Shown here in pieces: positions 28,106 to 38,191 of a stretch of DNA of 50,183 nt. The DNA is from Candidatus Kaiserbacteria bacterium (GTDB taxonomy: Bacteria; Patescibacteriota; Minisyncoccia; Phycocordibacterales; Phycocordibacteraceae), in the NCBI GenBank assembly GCA_016194455.1, contig JACQBN010000028.1, positions 1-50,183 of the forward strand, in the 5' to 3' direction. The translations under genes and the position numbers were made by a program. Positions within the stretch are counted from its first letter, which is position 1, and every line of letters starts with the position of its first letter. The notes under the pieces were generated by a model. The model was not told the origin of the DNA and searched no databases. It saw only the letters and a list, made by a program, of their open reading frames with translations.

Positions 28106-29994
28106 TTATTGCACGTCCGCGTTGTTCGCGACATACCCGGGGTCGCCCGGGGTCTCGGTGGTCACGGGCGCCGCCTGTGCGTTGATGGTTACTTGCGCGT
28201 AGCGATCGAAAGCCGTGAGCGTTGCGGGGCTCGTGAGTGCCGGCGCCGAGTTGCGCTGCGAGGTTGAGGGTGTGAGCGAAACCTGGAAGGCGCCTTCCGC
28301 GCTTGAGCCTGCGGGCAGATCGCCCGCGTTCCAGGAAACGGTACGCGAAGCGTCGTCATACGAGAGGCTGCCGCCCCCTGAGGTTTTGTTCGTGTAACTC
28401 ACATAGCTCGGCAGGGTCGCAGAAACATTCGCTCCGGCAATTGCGTTGCCGCCGCCCGCTATCCGCCAGACGATGGTATAGGTCGTCGCTACGCCGGCGG
28501 TTGGCGGGATGGGGCCCGAGTTGGCGAAGGGGCCCGAAGAATGGAGTGCGGAGGCGTTAAGTGCGAGCGCAGTCGCCACCTTCGCCGTCGTGATGCCGGA
28601 AGCACTCACACTCTCCGGGACGTTGGTCTCGCCGACGCGTGTGCCGGAGACCGAGGTGGTGAAGCTGATGCTCGGATCACGAATGGAGGAGCTTGCCGGC
28701 AGCGTGGAGAAACTGAAGGTGCCGATCCCCGAGGCGCCCGGCGCGAGCGCCGCGAGGGAGGAGTCAGTGTCCTTACTGAAGATAATAGAACGCGTCGCGG
28801 ACTGATAGAAGCCGCTGGTGGTTTGTATGCTTCCGTAGTCCACCGCAGAGCCCGCGAGTGTGACAGTGATGGTCGCGTTCGTGACCGGCACGAGAAGTGT
28901 GTTTGTGTAAGAAAGCATCACGTTCTCAAACGCGCCCGGAGCAACAACCGCGTTGCCGGAAGTATCGCCCCCGATCGCGAGCGTCGTCGCGATGAAGGGT
29001 GCTGCAATCGTGACCGTCGCGTCCTGCTCCATATACGGCACGGCGATGGTAGTTTGGCTCGTGGAGGCCGAGGTGCCGATGGTGAAGTGGAAGGTGCGCG
29101 CCGATGCGTTCTCGCCCGCGAGCGAGCCCGAGATGGAGAGCGTCCGGCTTGCCCCGGGGGGAAGCGTCCCCAACAGGAAAGAAGAGCCCGAAAGCGCGGG
29201 TTCTGAGGAGGAGAGCGAGAAACCGAAGGGGAGCGGAGCCGCGACGACGACATTCGCGAGGGGCACGGGAGCGTTCGAGCGTGCGGTGAGCAGAATGGTG
29301 AATGGCTTGCCCGAGACCGTCTCCGCGGGCGCGTCTACCGAGACCGAGAGCGGCGTTGTGGATACCGCAAGCGCATAGGAAACTTTCTTGACGAAGACGG
29401 CGCTCGAGCCACTCGTGCTGTAGGAGAGCGAGACGGGAAGCGTTACAGACTGTCCTTCGCTCCCGAAGATAACGGCCTTTACCGAGCGCGTGAGGGTTGC
29501 GCCCGGCGCGAGTACTCCGAGGTCTTCCGTGTAGCGGGGATACTCCTCTAGTACATTCTCGGCGCTTCGTGTCCCCGGGGGAAATCGACCTCGAGCGTTG
29601 CGTTCGCGAGCGGGACGGAATTGCGGTTGGTGACGGCAAGCGAGAGCGGCAGGGTGTCGCCGCCCGCAATGGTGATCGGACCTTGGATGCCGAGCGAGAC
29701 GTTGTTGACCGAGACCGCGTTGCCGCCGAAGTAAAGCAGATACGCAGAGATGCCAAGCGCGACAATGAAGAAAAGGAGTGCCGCGATGAAGAAGAGCCCC
29801 GCGGCGCGGATATGCGTGCCGGAGCGCCCGAGGAGCTCTCCGGCACGGCTCTCCCAGGCGTGAGGAATATCGTGTTCCCCCGGAACGGTAAGCGGCGGGC
29901 GCGACTCTTCCGGGACTCCTCCGGGCGTATAGAGGCGCTCGCGGGCGCGCTCGAGTGAGCCGAGGTCGTTGTTGCTTTCGGGCGGTTCAGACAT
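28106..29994 (-). CDS. Membrane-anchored beta-sandwich protein split into two frames at ~29578-29584
   Basis: 29548..29994 (cytosolic N-terminus + TM) ends shortly after DFPRGHE; the -1 frame continues PPGTRSAENVLEEYPRYTEDLGVLAPGATLTRSVKAVIFGSEG... without stops into 28106..29266. Confidence 0.7.
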
Positions 29995-30017
29995 TCGTAG
30001 GGAAAAGTATAACGCAC

Positions 30018-30578
30018 TTAAAGCCCCGAGGCCTCGATGCCACGATTGATGCGCGACACGTAGTTGCTTCGCCTTTTTGCAAACGCAGCCAGCGCCGGAG
30101 CGTCGAATGAGGGAGGGCGTTCGCCCGAATCAAGCCCGAGCGCGGCGAGGATCGCGAGCACCGCCAGACTCTCGGCGGCCTCGTGGCTCGCCTCGGGCAA
30201 AGTCGCGAGCGCATTGAAGAATCCCTCCACAATCGGGAAGAGCCGCGGCTCCGCCGCCTCGCCCGCGACCAGACGCAGAACGAGTCCAACGACCCGCGCG
30301 GAGCGCACGCGGGCGGCGCGGAAGCCGAGCTTGGAGAACAAGTGAGCGATAGGAATTGCTCCTACAATGCGCCAGCCCTCGCGGCCGCGCACGAGGGTGA
30401 AGTCGCTCTTCGCATAGGTCGCGAGCGCGGGAGCAAGCCGTGCGCCTGGGCGGCGAATCCCCTGCGCCCGGGCGCGCAGGAGTCCGAGTTCTTCAGTGAG
30501 AAGGACGATAAGCCCGTTCGCCTCGCCAAGCGGAGTGCGAGCGAGCACGATGCCGCGCGTAGAATATTTATGCCGCAT
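30018..30578 (-). CDS. recO: DNA repair protein RecO
   Basis: RHKYSTRGIVLARTPLGEANGLIVLLTEELGLLRARAQGIRRPGARLAPAL. Confidence 0.88.
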   Translation of the reverse strand: MRHKYSTRGIVLARTPLGEANGLIVLLTEELGLLRARAQGIRRPGARLAPALATYAKSDFTLVRGREGWRIVGAIPIAHLFSKLGFRAARVRSARVVGLVLRLVAGEAAEPRLFPIVEGFFNALATLPEASHEAAESLAVLAILAALGLDSGERPPSFDAPALAAFAKRRSNYVSRINRGIEASGL

Positions 30579-33500
30579 CGCGAATCAGATTGAAGCGTTC
30601 GGGGCCGGTAGAGAGTTCTGCAACGTACTTCCCTTCCGGGAAGCGTTCTGCGTGTGCATGGTCGTGCCGCGAGAGGCCTTCCCTCTTCCTGGCCTCGGCG
30701 ACCGCGCGCGCGAATTCGCGCCCGTCTCCCTCGCGTATGAGGTCGGGTGTGAGCACGGTATCGAGCGAAACTTCTTTCGCACCTGTCACAACCTTCTTCA
30801 CGTTCACCTCCTCGGCCAGAATCAAAGAGAGTTCATCGGGAAGAGGGCCGGCGACGCGGAGCTCTGCAAGCGGCTGACGCACTTTTCTGTTTGCCTTCTG
30901 CCGCAGCATGAGTGCCTCGGAGGCAAGAGCGCGCACGCGCGCCATCGCGATGATAAGTTTTTCGTCAGCATTGCGAAGGGGGAACAACCCGCGCTTTTTC
31001 GGCTGCGGCCAGGGGGCAAGGTGCACGCTCTCGGGGTCAGTAGTCGAACGAACGGTCTGGAATATTTCTTCTGCAACGAACGGCATGACTGGCGCGATTA
31101 TTTTTGAAAACTCCAGGAGCACGAAGCGGAGCGTACCAAGGGCGTGCCGCTTGTCTCCCAGATCGTTCCCTTTCGTGCGCCCGCGCGAGCGGCGAACATA
31201 CCAGGTCGACAGATCGTCTACGAATCCCCGCACCGGACGCGCGGCGCGCAGCACATCATAGGCGTCAAAAGATTCCGTCATCGCCCGCTGCAACTCCGCA
31301 AGGCGCGCGAGTATCCAGCGGTCAAGCACATGTGGGCTCTCCGCATGCGGTTCTGTGGGCGCGTCGTCCTTGAAGAGGAGGAAGAACGCGAGCACATTGC
31401 GCAGCGTGCCCACGACTCGTTGCGACACCTCCTTCACTTCTTCGTCGCGGAAGGTAAGGTCTTCGGCTTGCATCACCACGCTCGACATCAGGTAATAACG
31501 GAAGGCGTCCGCGCCGAAACGTTCGAGGAGCAGATACGGGTCGGTATAGTTCTGTTTGCTTTTGGAGAGCTTCGCGCCGTCCGCCGCAAGCACGTTGCCA
31601 GTGGTGAGTACGTTGTGGAACGCCGCGTGCTCAAAGAGCTCAACCGCCATCGCGTGCATGTAGTAGAACCAGGCGCGGGTCTGGCCGATATACTCCGAGA
31701 CGAAATCTCCTTTCGCTCTCGCGAGAAATTCTTTCTGGTTTTCAAACGGATAATGATACTCGGCGAAGGGCATCGAGCTTGACTCCACCCAGCAATCCAC
31801 GACCTCCGGTATGCGCTTCAGCTCCTCGCCTTTGTTGTTTACTAACTGGATGCGGTCAATGTACGGCAAGTGATAATCGAGCTCGTAATCGCGATTGTGC
31901 GGCAGCGGGATGAAGGGGAGCTTGCGCAGCTCGGCGAGACTCGGATACTGCTCGAGCGCATCGGCGGTTCCCTGCTCGTCGGCGGCGGCCGCGGCGGCGG
32001 CAAGCATCCAGAGCGGCTCTCCGTGCGAGACGATAAGTATGTTCTTGTCGTGATGCGCGCGCTCGAGCCTGTAGAGGAACGCTCCGACGCGGCGCTTAAG
32101 ATCAAGGAGGCTCTCGCCGCCCGCGGGCCCGTGCTCGTATCGCTCAATCGGTATGGGGAATGCCTTCCCCCACTCCGCGAGAGACTTGCCATTAAACGAG
32201 CCGTGATTGTATTCGCCGAGCGACGAGTCGAAGGAGAGTGAGCCCGCATCAAGACCGAGCGTTTCACAAACAATCGCTGCGGTCTCGCGCGTACGCGTGA
32301 AGGGAGAAGCGATGACCAGATCTATCCGTGCGTCGGCGAGGCGCTCAGCCGCCTTTTTCACTTGCTCCCTCCCCTTTTCGGTTAAATGCACGGGGGCATT
32401 GGGGTCCGCGCTGATGACACTCATCAGATTACTCTCTGCCTCCCCATGGCGCATGACCCAATACGTGTTGCCGCTTTTCTTGGTGTGCGTCTTGAGCTCT
32501 TCCAGAGAGCCGATAACGGTCGTATTCCCCTTCGCGTCCTTCCAGATCGGGAGCGGGGAGGCCCAGAAACGATTGCGCGAAATGGTCCAGTCCGGCGCCG
32601 TCTCGAGATTGTTGCGGAAGCGTCCTTCTTTGAGGTGCGCCGGTATCCAGGTGATCCTCTCGTTCTCCGCGAGCATGCGCCGCTTCACCGACTGGATATC
32701 GATGAACCAGGAGGAGACGGCGTTATAGATAAGCGCGGTGCCGCAGCGGTAGCAATGCGGATAGGAATGCGTGTGCGGGGCTTTTGTGAAGAGGAGTCCG
32801 CGCCGGTCGAGATCTTCTATAATTTTCGGCCCGGCTTTCTTGATGTATTCGCCGCACAGGAATTCGGGAGCGTCGTTGTTGAAGGTCGCGTTCGCGGTGA
32901 GGAGCGGGACCATCGGCAGGTCGTTTGCGAGGCCGAGTTTGTAATCCTCTTCGCCATAGATAACGGCCGTGTGCACGATGCCCGTGCCCTCATCGGTTGT
33001 GACGAAATCGGCAGGTAGCACGGTCCATTTCTTCTTTGATTCGTGCGCCTTCACTTTCCCAATCTCATAGAGCGGCTCGTATTCGATACCAACAAGCTGA
33101 CTTCCTTTCATCCCCTTGCCGGCGCGCACGTAGTGCGCGCCGTTTTCTTCGATAACTCCGTACTCGCTATCCTTGCCTACTGCGAGGGCGACGTTGCCCG
33201 GCAGCGTCCAGGGCGTTGTCGTCCAGGCGAGCAGATACGTATTCCCCGGTAGGCCGTGCTTCTCTGGACTTTTCACCTTGAACTTCACCGTCACCGCCTC
33301 CTCGGTGATGTCCTTATACGTGTTGTCCATCGCGATCTCCGCTTTGGCGAGCGGCGTCTCGCAGTGCGGGCAATACAAGAGGACCTTGCGCCCTTCGTAA
33401 AGGCGTCCTTTCTTATATATTTCTTTCAGCGCCCACCAGACCGACTCAATGTACGTCGGATCCATTGTCTTGTAGGCGTGATCGATATCCACCCAACGCC

Positions 33501-33918
33501 CGACGCGCTCCACATAGCGCTTCCACTCCTCAACGTAGGAGAGCACCATGGAGCGCGCTGTCTCGTTGAACTTCTCGATGCCGAGCGCGAGAATCTCTTT
33601 CTTGTTCCTCAGGCCGAGTTTCTTTTCAACCAAGTTCTCTATCGGGAGCCCGTGAGTGTCCCAGCCCCAGCGCCGACGGACGTGATATCCGCGCATCGTC
33701 TTGTAGCGCGGGATGACGTCCTTCGCGACCGAAGAAAGGAGCGAACCAGAATGGGGAAGGCCGGTGGCGAAGGGGGGACCATCGTAAAAAACGAAATCGC
33801 CCTTCGGCGCGGGCTTTGCAAGCGACTTTTTGAATATGCCGCGCTCCTTCCAGAACGCCAGTACGCGCTCCTCTATGCGCGCCGCCTCGCTCTTCTCTAC
33901 TCCATCAACCATCATCAC
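30568..33918 (-). CDS. ileS: Isoleucyl-tRNA synthetase with inserted histidine-phosphatase domain
   Basis: PPFATGLPHSGSLLSSVAKDVIPRY; RRRWGWDTHGLPIE; editing-domain TTTPWTLPGNVA and DEGTGIVHTA; ADGAKLSKSKQNY; insert VMRHGEAESN...SPFTRTRETA...LIVSHGEPLWML. Confidence 0.97.
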   Translation of the reverse strand: MMMVDGVEKSEAARIEERVLAFWKERGIFKKSLAKPAPKGDFVFYDGPPFATGLPHSGSLLSSVAKDVIPRYKTMRGYHVRRRWGWDTHGLPIENLVEKKLGLRNKKEILALGIEKFNETARSMVLSYVEEWKRYVERVGRWVDIDHAYKTMDPTYIESVWWALKEIYKKGRLYEGRKVLLYCPHCETPLAKAEIAMDNTYKDITEEAVTVKFKVKSPEKHGLPGNTYLLAWTTTPWTLPGNVALAVGKDSEYGVIEENGAHYVRAGKGMKGSQLVGIEYEPLYEIGKVKAHESKKKWTVLPADFVTTDEGTGIVHTAVIYGEEDYKLGLANDLPMVPLLTANATFNNDAPEFLCGEYIKKAGPKIIEDLDRRGLLFTKAPHTHSYPHCYRCGTALIYNAVSSWFIDIQSVKRRMLAENERITWIPAHLKEGRFRNNLETAPDWTISRNRFWASPLPIWKDAKGNTTVIGSLEELKTHTKKSGNTYWVMRHGEAESNLMSVISADPNAPVHLTEKGREQVKKAAERLADARIDLVIASPFTRTRETAAIVCETLGLDAGSLSFDSSLGEYNHGSFNGKSLAEWGKAFPIPIERYEHGPAGGESLLDLKRRVGAFLYRLERAHHDKNILIVSHGEPLWMLAAAAAAADEQGTADALEQYPSLAELRKLPFIPLPHNRDYELDYHLPYIDRIQLVNNKGEELKRIPEVVDCWVESSSMPFAEYHYPFENQKEFLARAKGDFVSEYIGQTRAWFYYMHAMAVELFEHAAFHNVLTTGNVLAADGAKLSKSKQNYTDPYLLLERFGADAFRYYLMSSVVMQAEDLTFRDEEVKEVSQRVVGTLRNVLAFFLLFKDDAPTEPHAESPHVLDRWILARLAELQRAMTESFDAYDVLRAARPVRGFVDDLSTWYVRRSRGRTKGNDLGDKRHALGTLRFVLLEFSKIIAPVMPFVAEEIFQTVRSTTDPESVHLAPWPQPKKRGLFPLRNADEKLIIAMARVRALASEALMLRQKANRKVRQPLAELRVAGPLPDELSLILAEEVNVKKVVTGAKEVSLDTVLTPDLIREGDGREFARAVAEARKREGLSRHDHAHAERFPEGKYVAELSTGPERFNLIRDAA

Positions 33919-33978
33919 TCATTATGGAGTCTTGGCGGGAAAAAAGAAACCGCGCCTCTGGGAGCGCGGGATTGGGGT

Positions 33979-34173
33979 TCAGCGAATGTTGGCGAAGGAA
34001 GTCGCAGTTCTGCGTGTTGGGGAGGGCCGAACATGCCTGGCGACCTCCGGCCGCCGATAGCCGAATGCCTTGGCGGGCGGAGGCTCTATCGGCAGAGTAT
34101 GCCGATCTTCCGCGATGCCCTCGTGGATTTTGAAAGCGGCAAGGACGTGCTGCACCGTTGAACTTATCTTCAC
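33979..34173 (-). CDS. 64-aa hypothetical (GTG start)
   Basis: AGAGGA RBS then GTG; VKISSTVQHVLAAFKIHEGIAEDRHTLPIEPPPAKAFGYRRPEVARHVR... Confidence 0.4.
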   Translation of the reverse strand: MKISSTVQHVLAAFKIHEGIAEDRHTLPIEPPPAKAFGYRRPEVARHVRPSPTRRTATSFANIR

Positions 34174-34231
34174 GTAGTTCCTCTTGGCTAGCTCCAGTAT
34201 AAATGTAGCGTGCAGAAAGCAGCTTTGCAAC

Positions 34232-35890
34232 CTACATCTTTTCTAGCGCGGGGATGCCGAGGAGCTTGAGCCCGTTCACCATCGTTTGTGCGAACGCGCG
34301 GGCGAGCATGAGCTTGTGCGCCTCATAGTCTCCGCCAATGATGCGCTCCTCCGCGTAGAAGGCGTTCCACGCTCCAGCGAGCTCGGTGAGATAGGTGGTG
34401 AGGAGGTTCGGGGAGCGCTCGCGCGCGGCGCGCGCGGCAATCTCGGGGAAGTGGATAAGCAGCCGCTCAAGCACATACGGCTCTCTCGGCGCGCCCGCAG
34501 CGGGCGCGCCGATCTTCTTCGCAATGACCGATTTCGCGCGCACGAGCGCGTATTGCAGATACGGCCCCGAGTCGCCCTCTAAAGATAACGATTTTTCTTC
34601 ATCAAAAACAATATCCGAGCCAGGAGCTTGCCGCAGGATCATATATTTGATCGCTCCCACCGCAACGTGCTCCGCGATGAGTGGATCTTTATTTTTCTCG
34701 CGCGCCCGCCCCTCCACCTCTTGGATGAGCCCGGCTGCGGTGATTACGTTGCCCGCGCGCGAGGACATCTTCCCGGTCATAAGCCGGAGGAAGCCGTGCG
34801 GCACATGCGAGGTCTTCTTGGCGAGCGCGGGCCCTATCTCTGCAAGAGCGGCGAAGAAAACTTTGAAATGCCCGGATTGCTCTGCGGCGGTGATGATGAT
34901 GGAATGGTCAGAGGGCCAGCGCTCCTCTTTGAGAAAAGCGAGGCCGATGTCCTTGGCCTCGTAGGTCGGAGTGCCTCGGCTCGTGATGAAGACGAGTGTG
35001 TGGAGGCCCTTCTTCTCGCCCCGGTAGATGACCGCGCCATCGCTCTCTTCAAAAATTCCCTTCGCGAGGCCGTCGCGCACGATCCGCTCGCCCGGCCCCG
35101 CCGTTTCACTTTCAAAGAAATAGTAGTCAAACTTCGTGCCGAGAACGCGGTAGAGATCGCGGAATGCTTCAAGAGAAATATCGCGCCCCTTCCTCCAGAG
35201 CTCCATCAAATCGGCATCTGTGCCCACATATATCGCCTTGTTGAGAGCATCTATCTCGGCCTGGATCTCCGGCGACTCTTCGTACGCGCGCGAGCCCTCG
35301 GCGTACGCGTCGCCAATCTCCCTGGCCGTCGTGGGCTCCGTGATGCCGGCCTTCTGCAAGCCCCACACTGCTTTCGCGACGTGCGGGCCGACATCGCCGC
35401 CGTAGGAGTCGCGGGCGACGATTGCTCCCTCGTTCTCAACAAGCCGGGAAATCGCCTCGCCGATGATAGTGCTCATCAGATGTCCGATGTGCATCTCCTT
35501 GAACGGATTCGGGTTGCTGTACTCCACAATGACGCGCTTGCCTTTTTCTGCGTTCCCCTTTCCCCAATCCTCGCCCCTTGCCTCCGCCTCGGCGACGAGG
35601 AGCGAGACGGCTCCCTGGGAGAGCGTGATGTTGACGAATCCAGGACCCGCGATTTCTATGCGCGAGGCGTCAGCGCCGAGCGCGTTTTGCAAATGCCGCG
35701 CGAGGTCGCTCGCGACCTCGCGCAGATTCTTCTCCAGTACCCGGGCTGCGGCCATCGCGGCGTTGGTTGTGTAATCGCCGTGCGTTGGGTCGGTTGGCCG
35801 CTCGACCACAAACGCGACAGCGGGCGCGCTGAGAGTCTCGAGCGCATTGGCGACTGCCTCCCGTATCCGCTCTTCCATAAGGGCGAGCAT
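34232..35890 (-). CDS. argS: Arginyl-tRNA synthetase
   Basis: RVIVEYSNPNPFKEMHIGHLMSTIIGEAISRL. Confidence 0.96.
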   Translation of the reverse strand: MLALMEERIREAVANALETLSAPAVAFVVERPTDPTHGDYTTNAAMAAARVLEKNLREVASDLARHLQNALGADASRIEIAGPGFVNITLSQGAVSLLVAEAEARGEDWGKGNAEKGKRVIVEYSNPNPFKEMHIGHLMSTIIGEAISRLVENEGAIVARDSYGGDVGPHVAKAVWGLQKAGITEPTTAREIGDAYAEGSRAYEESPEIQAEIDALNKAIYVGTDADLMELWRKGRDISLEAFRDLYRVLGTKFDYYFFESETAGPGERIVRDGLAKGIFEESDGAVIYRGEKKGLHTLVFITSRGTPTYEAKDIGLAFLKEERWPSDHSIIITAAEQSGHFKVFFAALAEIGPALAKKTSHVPHGFLRLMTGKMSSRAGNVITAAGLIQEVEGRAREKNKDPLIAEHVAVGAIKYMILRQAPGSDIVFDEEKSLSLEGDSGPYLQYALVRAKSVIAKKIGAPAAGAPREPYVLERLLIHFPEIAARAARERSPNLLTTYLTELAGAWNAFYAEERIIGGDYEAHKLMLARAFAQTMVNGLKLLGIPALEKM

Positions 35891-35945
35891 AGCAGATAGA
35901 ATCGAAGGAAAAAGCCCAGCTCTTCCGAGCTGGGCCTACATTACA

Positions 35946-36431
35946 TTACGTATAGACGACTGGGCCGATGCGCGCCTCTGCCCCGGGCGAGCCGGGTCTC
36001 GGACGGATCCAGATAGGGCGGCAATAGAGCCCCCCAGAACTCTTGCTCAGAACAAATGCGAACTCGTCGTCCTTGGAGCTGAATCCGCTGGCCCGCACCA
36101 CATCTGCGCAAAGGATCGCAAGATCTACCGGGACCTCGAAGAGCAGCTCGAAGTCGGCGAAGGGCGAGAGAGCTTTGAAGCGCGCGAAAAGGTCAATCCG
36201 CTCCTGTGTCGATTCAAGGAACCGGCCGCGAAAGTGTCCGAGCATCTTCGCCCACACCTGTTCGTCGCCCTCGAGAAGTCTGAGAACGAAGGGTTCGATA
36301 AAGAATCCCCAGCTGATATCGACGTTCATGGCCGCAACCGTAAGCGGACGAATGTCGTAAGGGGGGTTCTCAAGACACTTCAACAACTCAAACGCAATCC
36401 GAGCCGTAGCCCTACCTTCCTCAAATACCAT
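35946..36431 (-). CDS. Hypothetical protein
   Basis: 161 aa intact ORF between terminator-like hairpins. Confidence 0.5.
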   Translation of the reverse strand: MVFEEGRATARIAFELLKCLENPPYDIRPLTVAAMNVDISWGFFIEPFVLRLLEGDEQVWAKMLGHFRGRFLESTQERIDLFARFKALSPFADFELLFEVPVDLAILCADVVRASGFSSKDDEFAFVLSKSSGGLYCRPIWIRPRPGSPGAEARIGPVVYT

Positions 36432-36537
36432 GAGCGTCTCTCCGCTGCTGATTTCTGTCCGAGTGTTTTATATCACACTAGATTGAATCGAGCCAGGCTT
36501 AGTACAAAAAGAAAAACCGCGACGGCGCGGAGATGCT

Positions 36538-37194
36538 TCAAGAAAGAACTGCTGCAATATGGCGCAGAAAATCATCGTGCACTTGGTCTTCGGGGCGATT
36601 GCCGTCGACGAATTTAATCTGCTGCTTCGAATTGAACTTGGCATACCAACGAAAACCTTCAACGAGCCGGTCGTGAAACTCGCGCGCTTCAAGATCAAAC
36701 GCGGTCGCCTTCTGCCCCTTGCGCTTTGCCACCCGCGCGAGCACGACGTCGCTCGGAACCTCAAGAACGAGAGTCAGGTCGGGGACCGGCACCAGCTGCT
36801 GATGGCTGTAGAAGAGTGCGTGAAGATCCTCTGCACGCTGCGCGAAGACTTGGTAGGCGAAGGTGGAGCCCTCGTAGCGATCGCTCACCACCGCCGCCCC
36901 GCGGGTAAGCGCAGGGATGATGACCTTCTTTGTGTGGTCGAAGCGCGAGGCGAGGAAGAGTGCGAAAAGAGTCCGTGCATCGGTCTCCCGCATACCCTGG
37001 ATAATGATCCCACGAATCAGATCCGCAAATGGCGTACCACCAGGCTCGTGGACGAAGATGATTTCGTGATGGGGATAGCGACGTGGCAAACTCTCCTTGA
37101 GGAGCTTTACCTGGACTGACTTTCCTACCCCTTCTCCGCCCTCAACAGCAATGAACTTCCCAGGAAGTCCGTGAGTGTGCGGGCGTGTCTCCAT
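36538..37194 (-). CDS. tmk: Thymidylate kinase
   Basis: GKFIAVEGGEGVGKSVQVKLL; HEPGGTPFADLIR; VVSDRYEGSTFAYQ. Confidence 0.93.
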   Translation of the reverse strand: METRPHTHGLPGKFIAVEGGEGVGKSVQVKLLKESLPRRYPHHEIIFVHEPGGTPFADLIRGIIIQGMRETDARTLFALFLASRFDHTKKVIIPALTRGAAVVSDRYEGSTFAYQVFAQRAEDLHALFYSHQQLVPVPDLTLVLEVPSDVVLARVAKRKGQKATAFDLEAREFHDRLVEGFRWYAKFNSKQQIKFVDGNRPEDQVHDDFLRHIAAVLS

Positions 37195-37230
37195 ATTCGG
37201 AGAACACTTTAACACCCAACGAGAGCAAAG

Positions 37231-37262
37231 AAAAACGCGGCCTCCGGCGGAGGCCGCGCGCA
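37231..37262. terminator. Terminator between thyA and tmk
   Basis: AAAAACGCGGCCTCCGGCGGAGGCCGCG. Confidence 0.7.
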
Positions 37263-37264
37263 TT

Positions 37265-38110
37265 CTATACCGCCACATCGGCTTTGATGGTCGGGTGCGG
37301 ATCGTAGCCCACGAGCTCGAAATCTTCATAGGTGAAGGCATCGATACTGCGAACTGCCGGGTTGATGTGCATCCGCGGCAGCGTTCGCGGTTCGCGCGTG
37401 AGCTGGAGTCGCGCCTGGTCGAAATGATTCCGATACAGGTGGACATCACCGAAGGTGTGGACGAACTCGCCGGGCGCCAAACCGCAGACCTGCGCGACCA
37501 TCATCGTGAGGAGCGCGTAGGACGCGATGTTGAAGGGCACCCCGAGGAAGACGTCCGCCGAGCGCTGGTAGAGCTGGCACGAGAGCTTCCCTTCCGCCAC
37601 ATAGAACTGGAAGAGCAGGTGGCAGGGCGGGAGATGCATCTCTGCGATGTCAGCCGGGTTCCAGGCGGTGACGATATGGCGGCGCGAGTCAGGATTATTC
37701 TTGATGCTCGCAATGACCTCGGCGATCTGATCCTTAGGCCGCAGTAGAAGTTCGTCCGAGATCCATTCATAGTTCACGGTATGGCCAGGGAAAAGCACTG
37801 GCACGGGCCAGCTTCTCCACTGCGCTCCGTAGACGGGGCCAAGGTCGCCGTTTTCGTCGGCCCACTCGTCCCAAATATGGACGCCGTGCTCCTGGAGCCA
37901 CCGTACGTTGGTCTCACCCCGGAGGATCCAAAGGAGCTCATAGATGATGGCTTTCGTGAAGATCTTCTTGGTCGTGAGGAGCGGGAATCCATCCGCGAGA
38001 TTGAATCGCATCTGGTACCCGAAGACGCTCCGAGTCCCGACACCCGTGCGGTCGCTCTTATCCTTCCCCTTCTCGATGATGTGGGTAAGTAAGTCAAGGT
38101 ACTGGCGCAT
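37265..38110 (-). CDS. thyA: Thymidylate synthase
   Basis: [75 protein letters not shown]. Confidence 0.97.
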   Translation of the reverse strand: MRQYLDLLTHIIEKGKDKSDRTGVGTRSVFGYQMRFNLADGFPLLTTKKIFTKAIIYELLWILRGETNVRWLQEHGVHIWDEWADENGDLGPVYGAQWRSWPVPVLFPGHTVNYEWISDELLLRPKDQIAEVIASIKNNPDSRRHIVTAWNPADIAEMHLPPCHLLFQFYVAEGKLSCQLYQRSADVFLGVPFNIASYALLTMMVAQVCGLAPGEFVHTFGDVHLYRNHFDQARLQLTREPRTLPRMHINPAVRSIDAFTYEDFELVGYDPHPTIKADVAV

Positions 38111-38191
38111 CGGCTTTCCTTTCGTACATTTTCTTACCCCATCCTGTCATGGGCGACGAAAACTGTAAAACCGCGGTAGAATACCCGCACC

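Noticed and set aside
28106-29266. 28106..29266 as an independent gene starting at 29266
   Set aside because: The frame is open far upstream of the listed start and joins the -1 frame of 29548..29994; the listed start is just the first usable start codon.
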